NCBI RefSeq assembly: GCF_042649045.1
Contig: NZ_JBHSEF010000009.1
Span: 124,001 to 188,000 of the forward strand
Direction of reading: 5' to 3'
DNA length: 64,000 bases
From: Chryseomicrobium palamuruense
Lineage (GTDB): Bacteria > Bacillota > Bacilli > Bacillales_A > Planococcaceae
The notes beneath the pieces were generated by a model. That model ran no database searches. It was not told where the DNA came from and saw nothing but the letters and a program-made list of their open reading frames with translations. The translations under genes were made by a program, and so were the position numbers. Of this stretch, positions 51,562 through 59,884 are shown piece after piece (positions within the stretch are counted from its first letter, which is position 1; the number at the start of each line of letters is the position of its first letter).

Positions 51562-52093
51562 ATGGAGAAGTCGAAAAAATTACATACCATCTACAGTGGG
51601 GTCTTTATTCTAACAACCCTTGTTTTGATTGGGATTGTTGTGAGTATTGCCGGACTGCAGTCCTCCCAAAACTTGCGAGAAGAAAGTGGCGGGGCACTCG
51701 TTGTGACCGCGAAGACCATGGGAAACCAGCTCGATCAACATATGTGGTTTCGTTACGGGGAAGTGGGAATGCTGACTCAGCTCGAGCCGTTCCGAAATCC
51801 TAGAAGGCGTTTCAATTGCTGAACGCCCTGTTTATTTAGAGGCACAAAATGCTCCGTTTATTGAGGATGTACATGAAGCGGACCGTCAGACTGCCGAACG
51901 GCGCGTGAGCGGACTGATGAAGGAGCAAGGGAAGTCCTATTCTGTTGAAGGTCAAATGGCGATGGTAGGAATCAGTGCAGGGGGGCGTCTATGGACGGGA
52001 GAAGATTCTTTAGAAGACGTATTGGCACAAGCGGATAGTGCACTGTATGACGTGAAGATGAACGGTAAGAAGGGCATAAAATTTTATAACTAA
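51562..52093 (+). pseudogene. Sensor diguanylate cyclase with internal deletion
   Basis: The 5' part encodes a membrane anchor and start of an extracytoplasmic sensor (LHTIYSGVFILTTLVLIGIV, then VVTAKTMGNQLDQHMWFR). The 3' part, in another frame, encodes the end of a GGDEF domain (MAMVGISAGGRLWTGEDS, QADSALYDVKMNGKKG). The junction near 51790-51830 is out of frame and the GGDEF/GGEEF catalytic core is missing. GGGGGAG precedes the ATG. The enzyme cannot make cyclic di-GMP. Confidence 0.75.
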
Positions 52094-52095
52094 AC

Positions 52096-52126
52096 GAGCT
52101 GCGGGGAAATCCCTTGCAGCTTTTTG
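52096..52126 (+). terminator. Terminator after the GGDEF pseudogene
   Basis: AGCTGCGGGG and CCCTTGCAGCT form a stem around AAAT, followed by five T residues. Confidence 0.65.
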
Positions 52127-52229
52127 TTTTCATAGATTTCAGGTCGTCTTCAAATGTGGTATGATAGCAAAAGTGATTTTTTATAAGGTCAGACCTTTGC
52201 ACGAGTGAATAGTAGGGGAGTTATGCCCT

Positions 52230-52832
52230 GTGGTATGGGATGTATTGAATGTTATTGGAACGCTTGCGTTTTGCATTAGTGGAGCGCTCGTTGCGATGGA
52301 AGCGAAATACGATATTATGGGAATTTATATATTGGGGCTCATCACGGCATTTGGCGGGGGAGCGGTTCGGAATCTGATGATTGGTTTACCGATTGTCGAG
52401 GTATGGCAACAGACGACGTTATTTGTTATCGCCTTGCTTGCGATGACATTGTTTATCTTACTACCGAAGAGTTTTGTGTTTCATATGAAAGAATGGTCGT
52501 TGTTCGATGCAATTGGACTGTCGGCTTTTGCCGTGCAGGGAGCGATGTATGCGCAGTCGATGGACATGCCACTGCTTGCTGTCATGTTTTCTGCCTCCAT
52601 CACAGGGGCTGGCGGTGGGATTATTCGCGATGTACTCGCCCAGAAGCGGCCGAGTGTGTTCACGAAAGAAGTGTATCTCTTATGGGCGATTCTCGCCGGG
52701 TTCGTCATCGGAATGGACTGGGTGTCCACCGACGTCCAACTATATGTTGTCTTTGCCATCATCCTTGCATTACGTTTGATTTCGCAGCGGTGCAAGTGGG
52801 ATTTGCCGATTCGCAGCTTCGATGACAGATAG
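52230..52832 (+). CDS. TRIC cation channel family protein (UPF0126)
   Basis: A 200-residue membrane protein with seven helices arranged as two repeats: LNVIGTLAFCISGALVAMEA and DAIGLSAFAVQGAMYAQS, each followed by a glycine-rich loop (GLITAFGGGAVRNLM, ASITGAGGGIIRDVL). These KEV/GGG loops are the mark of bacterial TRIC trimeric cation channels. The start is GTG after AGGGGAG. Single gene. Confidence 0.85.
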   Translation: MVWDVLNVIGTLAFCISGALVAMEAKYDIMGIYILGLITAFGGGAVRNLMIGLPIVEVWQQTTLFVIALLAMTLFILLPKSFVFHMKEWSLFDAIGLSAFAVQGAMYAQSMDMPLLAVMFSASITGAGGGIIRDVLAQKRPSVFTKEVYLLWAILAGFVIGMDWVSTDVQLYVVFAIILALRLISQRCKWDLPIRSFDDR

Positions 52833-52918
52833 AAGGGGAATTTCGAATAAGTGAAGTATTAGCCAGATTATGTTAAAATATACACGTGATACAAAAGTGG
52901 ATACAAAGGAGTGATTGA

Positions 52919-53389
52919 ATGCAGGCCCGGTTAGTTAAGCGCGACCGTAGTTACATGATTGGGATTTCTGTGACCATTCCCTCTGCAAAACGAAACCAAA
53001 TTAAGTTAAATAAATCGGTAATGAAACGCCTTGTTTCACTGCAACGATATTTGACGTTACCTGGAACGGAAGAAATCATTGCTTTTCCTTCAAACAAAAA
53101 AGGTTTGGACGGGGATGAATGGATCATTGGGTATTCCGTCTTCTCACGTTTCCCACCATTCAAAGATTATGAGCTACATGAACTTCCAGGAGGCACGTAT
53201 TTTGTAGGTGCCCAGAATGTGGAGCTTGAATCCGTTTATGGCATGATGAAGTCTCATTGGATCATGACGGAAATGTATAAACCATTACCTGTGTTGTTTG
53301 AGTGCTACACAATTTCAGGTGACCATAAAGATGTGCAAGTCTACTGGAAAGTAAAACCCCAGTCTGGTACAGAGCAAAAATATGCCTAA
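52919..53389 (+). CDS. GyrI-like effector-binding domain protein
   Basis: A 156-residue protein. The C-terminal half (DYELHELPGGTYFVGAQ, then ECYTISGDHKDVQVYWKVK) fits the GyrI-like/AraC effector-binding fold that binds small hydrophobic molecules; no DNA-binding domain is attached. The RBS AAGGAGTGATTGA lies before the ATG. A terminator follows. Stand-alone members of the family can act as drug-binding or hydrolase-like proteins. Confidence 0.6.
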   Translation: MQARLVKRDRSYMIGISVTIPSAKRNQIKLNKSVMKRLVSLQRYLTLPGTEEIIAFPSNKKGLDGDEWIIGYSVFSRFPPFKDYELHELPGGTYFVGAQNVELESVYGMMKSHWIMTEMYKPLPVLFECYTISGDHKDVQVYWKVKPQSGTEQKYA

Positions 53390-53390
53390 T

Positions 53391-53425
53391 GCGTCCGAGC
53401 GAAGTCTTTGCTCGACGCTTTTTTT
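53391..53425 (+). terminator. Terminator of the GyrI-like gene
   Basis: GCGTCCGAGC pairs with GCTCGACGC around a 9-base loop and is followed by seven T residues. Confidence 0.8.
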
Positions 53426-53515
53426 GTTTACCAAGGGGTTGGGCAGCTGAGGTCCTTTTCTTGTAACTGCCCGGTTCATTTCAAGGTTGTACCCGGTCCA
53501 TTCCACAACTCCACG

Positions 53516-53550
53516 TAAAAAGCACCTTTCCCGTACAAAGAAAAGGTACT
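53516..53550 (-). terminator. Terminator of the aminotransferase gene
   Basis: On the minus strand AGTACCTTTT pairs with GAAAGGTGCT and is followed by TTTTT. It lies 13 bases past the aminotransferase stop. Confidence 0.6.
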
Positions 53551-53562
53551 TCCACAAGTTAG

Positions 53563-54732
53563 TTAGTTTTGAAACAAACCTAGCTTTCCGATCCGCTGAA
53601 CCGCTTCCGCAATACGTTCTTCTTCAACGACAAGTCCGACACGGACATAGCCTTCTCCATGAGAACCGAAGCCATTCCCTGGCGCAACGGAAACGTCTAC
53701 TTCCGCGAGAAGTTTATCTGCAAACTCTTGACTCGTAAAGCCTTCGGGAACAGGAAGCCAGGCAAAGAAAGAGCCTGCTGGTGCTTCAATCTTCCAGCCT
53801 ATTTTTGCACATTCTTCAACAAGACGCGTGCGGCGCTGACTGTATCGTTCGACCGCTTCTGTAATGTGATGTTGAGGGCCTGTCAGTGCTTCCACAGCTG
53901 CTCGTTGAACGGCAGGGAACAGGCTACAATACATATGATCATGCAATCGGTCCAGTGCCGCAATCATTTGTGCATTTCCGGCTGCAAAGCCGACACGCCA
54001 GCCTGCCATGTTGTACGTCTTCGATAACGTATACATTTCAATGCCTACATCTTTGGCGCCTTCTTGTTGGAGGAAGCTAACCGGACGTTTCCCGTCAAAA
54101 CCAAGTGCGCCATAAGCGAAGTCATGACAAATCGCGATATCATGTTTTTTGGCAAAGTCGATGGCTACTTCAAAAAATGACCCGTCGGCCATCGCACCAG
54201 TTGGGTTGTTTGGGTAATTCAAATACATGAGCTCGGCTTTTTTTCGTATGTCTTCAGGAATGTCGTCGAATACTGGTAAAAATCCATTTTCTTGTGTGAG
54301 TGGCATCGTCGCCATTTCTGCACCGGAAAGAGAAAGGGCAGAGAGGTAATCAGGATAGCCTGGATCTGGGAGCAACAACACATCACCTGGGTCCATCATC
54401 GCCATCGGCAGTTCAACAAGACCGGCCTTGGAGCCAAATAAAATCGAGATTTCCGTTTCCGGGTCGAGTTCAACGTTGTATTCACGCAAATAAAAGTCTG
54501 CTGCACCCTCGCGCAGCGATTGAATCCCCCGGAATGGGGAATATTTGTGAGTAGATGGATCATCGGAAGCCTCGTGAAGAGCTTCAATGATGTGCTGAGG
54601 AGTGGGCTGGTCTGGGTTGCCTTGCCCAAGATTAATGACATCTCTGCCTTCGTTTACAGCCGCTGCTACTTGAGCGACAAGACGAGCAAAAAATTGCTCA
54701 GGGAGCTGTTCTAGTCGTTTGGAAAACTTCAT
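53563..54732 (-). CDS. mtnE: PLP-dependent aminotransferase, MtnE-like
   Basis: A 389-residue fold-type I aminotransferase. VINLGQGNPDQPTPQHI, HKYSPFRGIQSLREGAA and LNYPNNPTGA are typical of the MtnE/YkrV group; PLP is bound by Lys238 in TLSKTYNMAGWRVG. MtnE regenerates methionine from 2-oxo-4-methylthiobutyrate in the methionine salvage pathway. Other salvage genes are not adjacent, so a general methionine/aromatic role is possible. The frame runs on to 54843, overlapping the ktrC promoter; Met at 54732 matches family length. Confidence 0.75.
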   Translation of the reverse strand: MKFSKRLEQLPEQFFARLVAQVAAAVNEGRDVINLGQGNPDQPTPQHIIEALHEASDDPSTHKYSPFRGIQSLREGAADFYLREYNVELDPETEISILFGSKAGLVELPMAMMDPGDVLLLPDPGYPDYLSALSLSGAEMATMPLTQENGFLPVFDDIPEDIRKKAELMYLNYPNNPTGAMADGSFFEVAIDFAKKHDIAICHDFAYGALGFDGKRPVSFLQQEGAKDVGIEMYTLSKTYNMAGWRVGFAAGNAQMIAALDRLHDHMYCSLFPAVQRAAVEALTGPQHHITEAVERYSQRRTRLVEECAKIGWKIEAPAGSFFAWLPVPEGFTSQEFADKLLAEVDVSVAPGNGFGSHGEGYVRVGLVVEEERIAEAVQRIGKLGLFQN

Positions 54733-54802
54733 GGGTTTCGCCTGCCTATCTGGTTGTATTATGGCAAAGCGTAACGTGATTTGAACCGCTTGTAAAGTCC
54801 TA

Positions 54803-54831
54803 TTGACAACTTTTTGTGGCAGGAGTAATGT
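54803..54831 (+). promoter_or_regulatory. Promoter of ktrC
   Basis: TTGACA at 54803-54808, 17-base spacer, TAATGT at 54826-54831, 30 bases upstream of the ktrC start. Confidence 0.45.
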
Positions 54832-54860
54832 AGCTCTATTCAAATAAGGGGATGAAGTAA

Positions 54861-55517
54861 ATGGACAGTACGTTTGCAGTATTTGGGCTTGGGAGATTTG
54901 GCGGTAGCTTGGTGAAAGAACTTGTGGCGATGGATCAGGAAGTCCTGGCCGTTGATATAGATCCGGAAAAAGTCGATTACTACAGCAATTATGCTACACA
55001 CGCAGTAGTGGCAAGTGGCTATGATGAGAAGGCATTACGTGCCCTGGGTGTGCGGAACATCGACCACGCATTTGTTTCATTCGGTGAGGATATTCAGTCA
55101 AGCGTGCTGACTACTATGGTACTTAAGGAGTTAGGTGTTCCAAAGGTGTGGTCGAAAGCCCATGATGAAAATCACGGAAAAATCTTAGAAAAGATTGGAG
55201 CAGACCGCGTCATCCATCCAGAGCGTGATATGGCACGCCGGATTACCCACAATTTACACTCGTCTAAAATTATCGATTTTATTGAACTGTCGAGTTCATT
55301 TAGTATTGCTGAAATTCGTGTGACGGACCGTTTGATTGGGAAACGTTTGTCGGAACTTGATTTGCAGCGAAAATTCAATGTGAACTTTGTTGCCCTGCAG
55401 AGAGGCCAAGAAACGATACTCAGCTTTTCGGAAGATGAGCAAATTAAAGAAGAAGATTTATTGGTGGTCATTGGCAAAAACGAAGATATTGAACGTTTCG
55501 ATACACAGGGCTCGTAA
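54861..55517 (+). CDS. ktrC: Potassium uptake regulatory subunit KtrA/KtrC
   Basis: A 218-residue cytosolic RCK protein. Residues 1-130 are the RCK-N domain with FGLGRFGGSL and the acidic VDIDPEK that binds nucleotides (ATP/ADP); residues about 135-215 are the RCK-C domain (IAEIRVTDRLIGKRLSEL), which in Bacillus binds cyclic di-AMP. It forms an octameric ring gating a KtrB/KtrD channel. AAGGGGATGA precedes the ATG. The channel gene next to it is broken, so it must serve a channel encoded elsewhere. Confidence 0.88.
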   Translation: MDSTFAVFGLGRFGGSLVKELVAMDQEVLAVDIDPEKVDYYSNYATHAVVASGYDEKALRALGVRNIDHAFVSFGEDIQSSVLTTMVLKELGVPKVWSKAHDENHGKILEKIGADRVIHPERDMARRITHNLHSSKIIDFIELSSSFSIAEIRVTDRLIGKRLSELDLQRKFNVNFVALQRGQETILSFSEDEQIKEEDLLVVIGKNEDIERFDTQGS

Positions 55518-55541
55518 TTCTGGATAAAGAAGGCGAAAACG

Positions 55542-56156
55542 ATGTTTTGGAGATTTTTTAATTGGAGGGCTTATTCACCACCTGCCGTCATTGCATTGAG
55601 TTTTTTTCTGATGATTATGATTGGAACGATTTTATTAAGTTTACCCATCGCTCATGAAGGAGATATAGAGTGGATAGACGCATTATTTTTTGCGGCATCT
55701 GCAACAACTGTAACAGGACTCGGAGTGTCCGACACAGCCAGCACTTTCACCGTTTTTGGAGAAATGGTATTGATGGTGTTGATTCAGTTTGGTGGCATCG
55801 GCCTAATGACCTTTTCGGTTGCTGTGCTGGTCTCTTACTTACCTTTCACTGGGCCGACAGGTATCCACTAGGGGAAGCCGCTTATTTGGCTATGTTTCAT
55901 GACGATTACCGAGAAAATCCCCTTTCTCTCGCTCTTGTTTGAAGTCTTTTCCGCTTTCGGGACGGTCGGACATTCTATGGGGGTTACGGCAGAGCTTAGT
56001 GATATAGGAAAGTTTTTGATTTGTCTTACGATGTTTATCGGACGACTAGGGCCGCTCACCCTCTTCTTTTTGTTAGTTAAACCAAAGAACCGCCATTACC
56101 GGTACGCCCATAATCAGGTATATCACTGTTATGAATTTAGCTTAAACTCTTACTGA
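55542..56156 (+). pseudogene. K+ channel subunit KtrB/KtrD with internal deletion
   Basis: The 5' part (about 110 codons) has the first P-loop of a Trk/Ktr channel (ASATTVTGLGVSDT, then LIQFGGIGLMTFSVAVLVS). After the frame closes at 55871, the 3' part in another frame has the last P-loop and C-terminus (FEVFSAFGTVGHSMGVT, then GRLGPLTLFFLLVKPK). The central about 250 residues with two of the four pore loops are missing. The protein cannot form a complete pore. Confidence 0.82.
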
Positions 56157-56176
56157 TAAAACGGTGAGAGTTTTTT
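56144..56176 (+). terminator. Terminator after the ktr locus
   Basis: AAACTCTTAC pairs with GTGAGAGTTT around a 10-base loop, followed by T residues. Confidence 0.55.
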
Positions 56177-56198
56177 AAATGGAAAAAAATAAAGATTG

Positions 56199-56225
56199 TT
56201 GAAATAAGAACATTTGTTCTATACT
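56199..56225 (+). promoter_or_regulatory. LexA box within the yolD-like gene promoter
   Basis: The SOS box GAACATTTGTTC at 56208-56219 sits between a TTGAAA (56199) and TATACT (56220-56225). It is identical in its core to the box at 49862. LexA binding there would block RNA polymerase. Confidence 0.7.
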
Positions 56226-56254
56226 GAAAGGGAATACAGGAGGAGGTGACGCTG

Positions 56255-56605
56255 ATGGAAAGACCGGACCCTTCCCGCATTCGCGATCGGGGAAGAATCA
56301 AGTGGACCGCCATGATGCTGCCCGAGCATGTGGCTATCATTCGTGACTATATAGCGAATGACGGCAAAGTCAAAAAACCGGTTCTGGACGAATGGGATCT
56401 ACGTCAACTCGAAGAATCCATTGGTTTGGCGCTCGCCCAACGAGCGGAAATCAAATTGAAGTATTGGTATGAGGGAGACATCTTGACGCGCGGTGGCAAA
56501 ATCACAAAGGTCGACACAAATCGCCGACGGCTCTACGTCGAAGACCCCTTTGACACGACGGCCTACCCGCTAGACTGCATCATCGACATCTCTATCATTG
56601 ACTAA
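56255..56605 (+). CDS. YolD-like protein under SOS control
   Basis: A 116-residue YolD-family protein. RDRGRIKWTAMMLPEHVAII is the family signature; the rest is a small beta-rich SH3/OB-like domain (GGKITKVDTNRRRLYVED). YolD proteins usually accompany UvrX/DinB-type Y-family polymerases and are related in fold to UmuD; no polymerase lies next to it here. AGGAGGAGGTGACG precedes the ATG. A LexA box at 56208 predicts induction by DNA damage. Confidence 0.8.
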   Translation: MERPDPSRIRDRGRIKWTAMMLPEHVAIIRDYIANDGKVKKPVLDEWDLRQLEESIGLALAQRAEIKLKYWYEGDILTRGGKITKVDTNRRRLYVEDPFDTTAYPLDCIIDISIID

Positions 56606-56606
56606 A

Positions 56607-56883
56607 CTAGATGTGGAGCAGGCTCGTTCTGAAATTCGGTTAAATGACAGCGTGGACAAGGAGGCGTCCTTTGCCTCCATGGACGCGATGGCATTTAGCA
56701 TGGATTTCAAGCCTGCGCAACTCGATAACTCCTAGATGTGAAGCCACCTGTTCCAGAAACTCCGAGAAAATCAGGCGTGCCCGAAGAGGCGTTCGTTGCC
56801 TCTACGGGTGCGAATGATTTTGGAGTGTGTTTCTAGGTGGTGCAACTCGATAACTCCTAGATGTAAAGCCACCTGCTCCAGAA
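56607..56883. repeat. Diverged 125-base repeat with central hairpins, about 2.2 copies
   Basis: Units begin CTAGATGT at 56607, 56732 and 56857, exactly 125 bases apart. A 42-base stretch at the unit junction is repeated with two differences (56717-56758 and 56842-56883). Each complete unit has a central palindrome (GGAGGCGTCCTTTGCCTCC in the first, GAGGCGTTCGTTGCCTC in the second) while flanks have diverged, so the hairpin is maintained. Confidence 0.7.
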
Positions 56884-56885
56884 CC

Positions 56886-56926
56886 AAAAAAACACCTTCC
56901 TCCTGTTCAAGGAGCGAAGGTGTTTT
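56886..56926 (-). terminator. Terminator of the mrp operon
   Basis: On the minus strand AACACCTTCGCTCCTT pairs with AGGAGGAAGGTGTT around a short loop, followed by seven T residues; six bases past the mrpG stop. Confidence 0.8.
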
Positions 56927-56931
56927 GCATA

Positions 56932-57300
56932 TTACGATTTGCGAGATTGACCCGAAAGCTCTCGGAGAAAATCACCCAAGGCATCTTCTGTCGAAGAATC
57001 CGAAAGTTTCACGTTCGAACGATAGGCTGCCCGAATAATGATATGACCTGCCACCGGGGCTGTCAAAAAGACAAAAACGATACCGAGCAACAAGCGAATG
57101 CTAATGAACGCTTCAGTGGCCCAAAAGAAGATGAACGCGCCGATAAGCGACAGCAATACAGCAAGCGTCGAACTCTTAGTAGCTGCATGGGAACGTGTAT
57201 AGACATCGGGTAACCGAAGAATGCCAAATGCACTAATCACCGCCATGATACTGCCGAGAAAAATCAAGATGACACTAAGTGTTTCAATCGTCGTGCTCAT
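56932..57300 (-). CDS. mrpG: Mrp antiporter subunit G
   Basis: A 122-residue protein with three transmembrane helices; GILRLPDVYTRSHAATKSS is the MrpG/MnhG signature. Last gene of the operon. The start (57300, ATG inside the mrpF end) overlaps mrpF by 17 bases. Part of the Na+(Li+)/H+ antiporter complex needed for alkali and sodium tolerance. Confidence 0.92.
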   Translation of the reverse strand: MSTTIETLSVILIFLGSIMAVISAFGILRLPDVYTRSHAATKSSTLAVLLSLIGAFIFFWATEAFISIRLLLGIVFVFLTAPVAGHIIIRAAYRSNVKLSDSSTEDALGDFLRELSGQSRKS

Positions 57301-57568
57301 GTTCGACAATCTCTCCTCTCTCTACATAGCGAGCCAGACCCACGGTACTAATAAAGGCTAAAATTCCCACAATTAAAATAACTTCTAAATACGCGTGGGT
57401 ACGTAGGAAAACCGAAAACACGGCAACAAGTGAAATCAAATTGACGCCAATCATATCTAAGGCAACCACTCGGTCCGGCATTGACGGCCCACGGATAATG
57501 CGATAAAGCGCAATGAAAATAGCGATTGTAAATAAGAAGAGGGACGCCACGAGTAAAAAGTCGATCAT
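57284..57568 (-). CDS. mrpF: Mrp antiporter subunit F
   Basis: A 94-residue three-helix protein (LFLFTIAIFIALYRIIRGPS, then DRVVALDMIGVNLISLVAVF). Its start overlaps the mrpE stop by 4 bases (ATGA). Required for assembly of the Mrp complex. Confidence 0.92.
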   Translation of the reverse strand: MIDFLLVASLFLFTIAIFIALYRIIRGPSMPDRVVALDMIGVNLISLVAVFSVFLRTHAYLEVILIVGILAFISTVGLARYVERGEIVEHEHDD

Positions 57569-58050
57569 GGTCGAGTCACCTCCATAATCGCTTTCTCAAA
57601 TGTTTGAATCGATTTGATGACTAAATCCCGCGAGACTTCCATATCCATGGCATGAATAAAGAACGTCTTTCCATCGGGGGAGACTTCCATTACGACAGAT
57701 CCTGGGGTCAATGTGAGCAAAAGTGCCAGTGCCGTGAGTTCGTAATCTCCTTCCATGTTGTGAGTGTACGTGAAAATTCCAGGCTTGATGGAAAGAGACG
57801 GGCTTAAGATCTGTTTCAGCACCAAGATGCTGGACTGAAATAATTCTGAAAAGAAAATGAACAACAATTTGAGGGTCGAATAGACACGAATCAAATAGAA
57901 TTTACTTCCGAAGAAACGGTGCATCAAAAAGATGATGACAGCCCCAATGAGATATCCCGCAAAAAAAGTAGGGAAGTAAAAGGCATCTTCATCCATCAGA
58001 AACGTCCAAAGTGCCGCAATCGTTAAGTTGAGTAAAAATTGAGCGGGCAT
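57565..58050 (-). CDS. mrpE: Mrp antiporter subunit E
   Basis: A 161-residue MrpE/MnhE protein: two N-terminal membrane helices and a cytosolic domain with LTLTPGSVVMEVSPDGKTFF, the family hallmark. 24 bases after mrpD. Confidence 0.92.
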   Translation of the reverse strand: MPAQFLLNLTIAALWTFLMDEDAFYFPTFFAGYLIGAVIIFLMHRFFGSKFYLIRVYSTLKLLFIFFSELFQSSILVLKQILSPSLSIKPGIFTYTHNMEGDYELTALALLLTLTPGSVVMEVSPDGKTFFIHAMDMEVSRDLVIKSIQTFEKAIMEVTRP

Positions 58051-58074
58051 TTCTCATCACGCCTTTCTAAAAGA

Positions 58075-59553
58075 TTACGAGCCATTTCCTAGGACCGCCT
58101 TAATATAAATGGATGGATCGAGTAAAGTCGCTGCAGCCTGTATGTAAGGAGCAAGCATTTCGCTGCCGAGTCCTAACAACAGTGTAATGGCAGAAAGCAT
58201 CACAATAGGTGCTAAGCGCATGGCAGGAAGGGGACGTTGCTCGTCCGCACTGATGATCGTCTCTCCCCAGAAGCACTGACTAAAGATGCGTAGCAGAGAG
58301 TAAAGGACGGCCAGACCAGAAAATAAGGCAAGAACCATTAGTACATAGGAACCGTTGGCGATTGCTCCTTCAATTACCAATACTTTGCCTAAGAATCCAC
58401 TAAACGGTGGAATTCCTGCAAGCGATAAGATGACGATGAAGAATGACCAGCCGAGGACCGGATAGTTCTTGAGTAAACCACTCATCTCATGGATGTGAAC
58501 CTTATTGGTGACATAGATCATCGTTCCAATTAACAAGAACAAGAGGGCTTTCGCAAACATGTCATGCAAGATGTAATAAATCGTTCCTTCTATCGCCAAT
58601 TCGTTACCGATGGCAAGACCAGCCAGCATGAAGCCGACAGCAATCACGACTTGGTAGGCCGCAATTTTCCGGATATCCGTATAAGCAACGGCTCCAAGAC
58701 TGCCTCCAATGAGTGTCAACGCCGCCATAACGGATAAAATCATAGGAATCATTTCACCATCATTAAATATAAGCGTGAACATGCGGAAGAGCGCATAAAC
58801 GCCGACTTTTGTCAGAAGAGCGCCAAAAAGAGCCGATGTGACAGTAGGTGTGGAACTATATGAGCCAGGCAACCAAAAATACAGAAGTAAACCTGCTTTC
58901 AAACTAAACACTATTAAAAAGACAAGACTAACCACAGTGAGTAGAGGGGTGGGGCCAGCTTCAGCCACGCGCTCTGCGATATGTGCCATATTCAACGTGC
59001 CGAGTGAACCGTATAAGTAGGCAATTCCGATAAGGAAGAACCAGGAGGACACGATATTGATGGCCACGTACTTTATGGCTTCACGAAGCTGAAAGCGATT
59101 GCCCCCGAGTGTGATCAACACATAAGAAGATAAAAGCATCACTTCAAAACAAACAAAGAGATTAAAGATATCTCCGGTCATATAAGATCCAATAATCCCC
59201 GCATTCAAAAAGAGGACGAGGGGATAAAAATAATAGTTGGTCATCTTCTCTCGTGGAGATAATGCGAGATACAGCAAACAAATGATGGTGACAAAAAGTG
59301 TCGTAAGCGACAGCAACAGTGCAAGTGTATCTGCTACAAATAAAATACCGAATGGTGGCTCCCATCCACCAAAATCTAGGCGGATGATGGTATGGGACTG
59401 AACGTACTGAAGAAGATAGACGCCGAGTCCAAATAATCCACTAAGTGCGCCGATACTGACCCAAGCCTGCAGTTTCGGGTGCTCACGGTAGAAAATCAAT
59501 GTGACACCGACGAGAATCGGCAGTGCCATGAAAAATGCGAGACTATTGCTCAT
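58075..59553 (-). CDS. mrpD: Mrp antiporter subunit D (proton-channel subunit)
   Basis: A 492-residue NuoM/N-like antiporter subunit with about 14 helices. Conserved features include a Glu in the fifth helix region (NLFVCFEVMLLSSYVLI), a Lys (SALFGALLTKVGVYALFRM) and the helix FAKALLFLLIGTMIYVT. It is a proton-translocating subunit of the complex. Overlaps mrpC by 11 bases. Confidence 0.94.
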   Translation of the reverse strand: MSNSLAFFMALPILVGVTLIFYREHPKLQAWVSIGALSGLFGLGVYLLQYVQSHTIIRLDFGGWEPPFGILFVADTLALLLSLTTLFVTIICLLYLALSPREKMTNYYFYPLVLFLNAGIIGSYMTGDIFNLFVCFEVMLLSSYVLITLGGNRFQLREAIKYVAINIVSSWFFLIGIAYLYGSLGTLNMAHIAERVAEAGPTPLLTVVSLVFLIVFSLKAGLLLYFWLPGSYSSTPTVTSALFGALLTKVGVYALFRMFTLIFNDGEMIPMILSVMAALTLIGGSLGAVAYTDIRKIAAYQVVIAVGFMLAGLAIGNELAIEGTIYYILHDMFAKALLFLLIGTMIYVTNKVHIHEMSGLLKNYPVLGWSFFIVILSLAGIPPFSGFLGKVLVIEGAIANGSYVLMVLALFSGLAVLYSLLRIFSQCFWGETIISADEQRPLPAMRLAPIVMLSAITLLLGLGSEMLAPYIQAAATLLDPSIYIKAVLGNGS

Positions 59554-59884
59554 CTTCGGACCCCCTTAATTCATCCAAGCGATCCGTCCCGTGTTCTTGA
59601 TACACGCGGTAAGCGAGCACTAAGATAAAGGCCGTCACCGCAAAACTGATAACAATCGCCGTTAAAATAAGTGCCTGAGGAAGGGCATCAATGTAACTGT
59701 CCGCTTCTTCTCCGAGAAGGGGAACGGTTCCTGTTTTCAGTCCGCCCATTGTCAGAATCAAGAGATGCACAGCGTGAGACAGAATCGCAGTCCCTAAGAT
59801 GATACGAATCAAATTTTTACTGAGTAACAGATAAATGGCAACGGAGGTCAAAATGCCGACAAGGATGATAATTAAGCTTTCCAT
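59543..59884 (-). CDS. mrpC: Mrp antiporter subunit C
   Basis: A 113-residue NuoK-like protein with three helices (ILVGILTSVAIYLLLSKNLI, then ALPQALILTAIVISFAVTAF). Overlaps mrpB by 13 bases. Confidence 0.93.
   Translation of the reverse strand: MESLIIILVGILTSVAIYLLLSKNLIRIILGTAILSHAVHLLILTMGGLKTGTVPLLGEEADSYIDALPQALILTAIVISFAVTAFILVLAYRVYQEHGTDRLDELRGSEDEQ

Larger units (their letters stand above)
56606..56931. other. Intergenic region with hairpin repeats
   Basis: Holds the 125-base repeats (56607-56883) and the mrp operon terminator (56886-56926). No gene can be supported; short frames run through the repeats without family resemblance. Confidence 0.6.

Noticed and set aside
54781..54806. 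A third ECF-type promoter (TGAACC)
   Set aside because: TGAACC is present but 17 bases later there is GACA, not CGTC.
54733..54860. S-box upstream of the mtnE-like gene
   Set aside because: No S-box motif or terminator/antiterminator pair; the region holds the divergent ktrC promoter instead.
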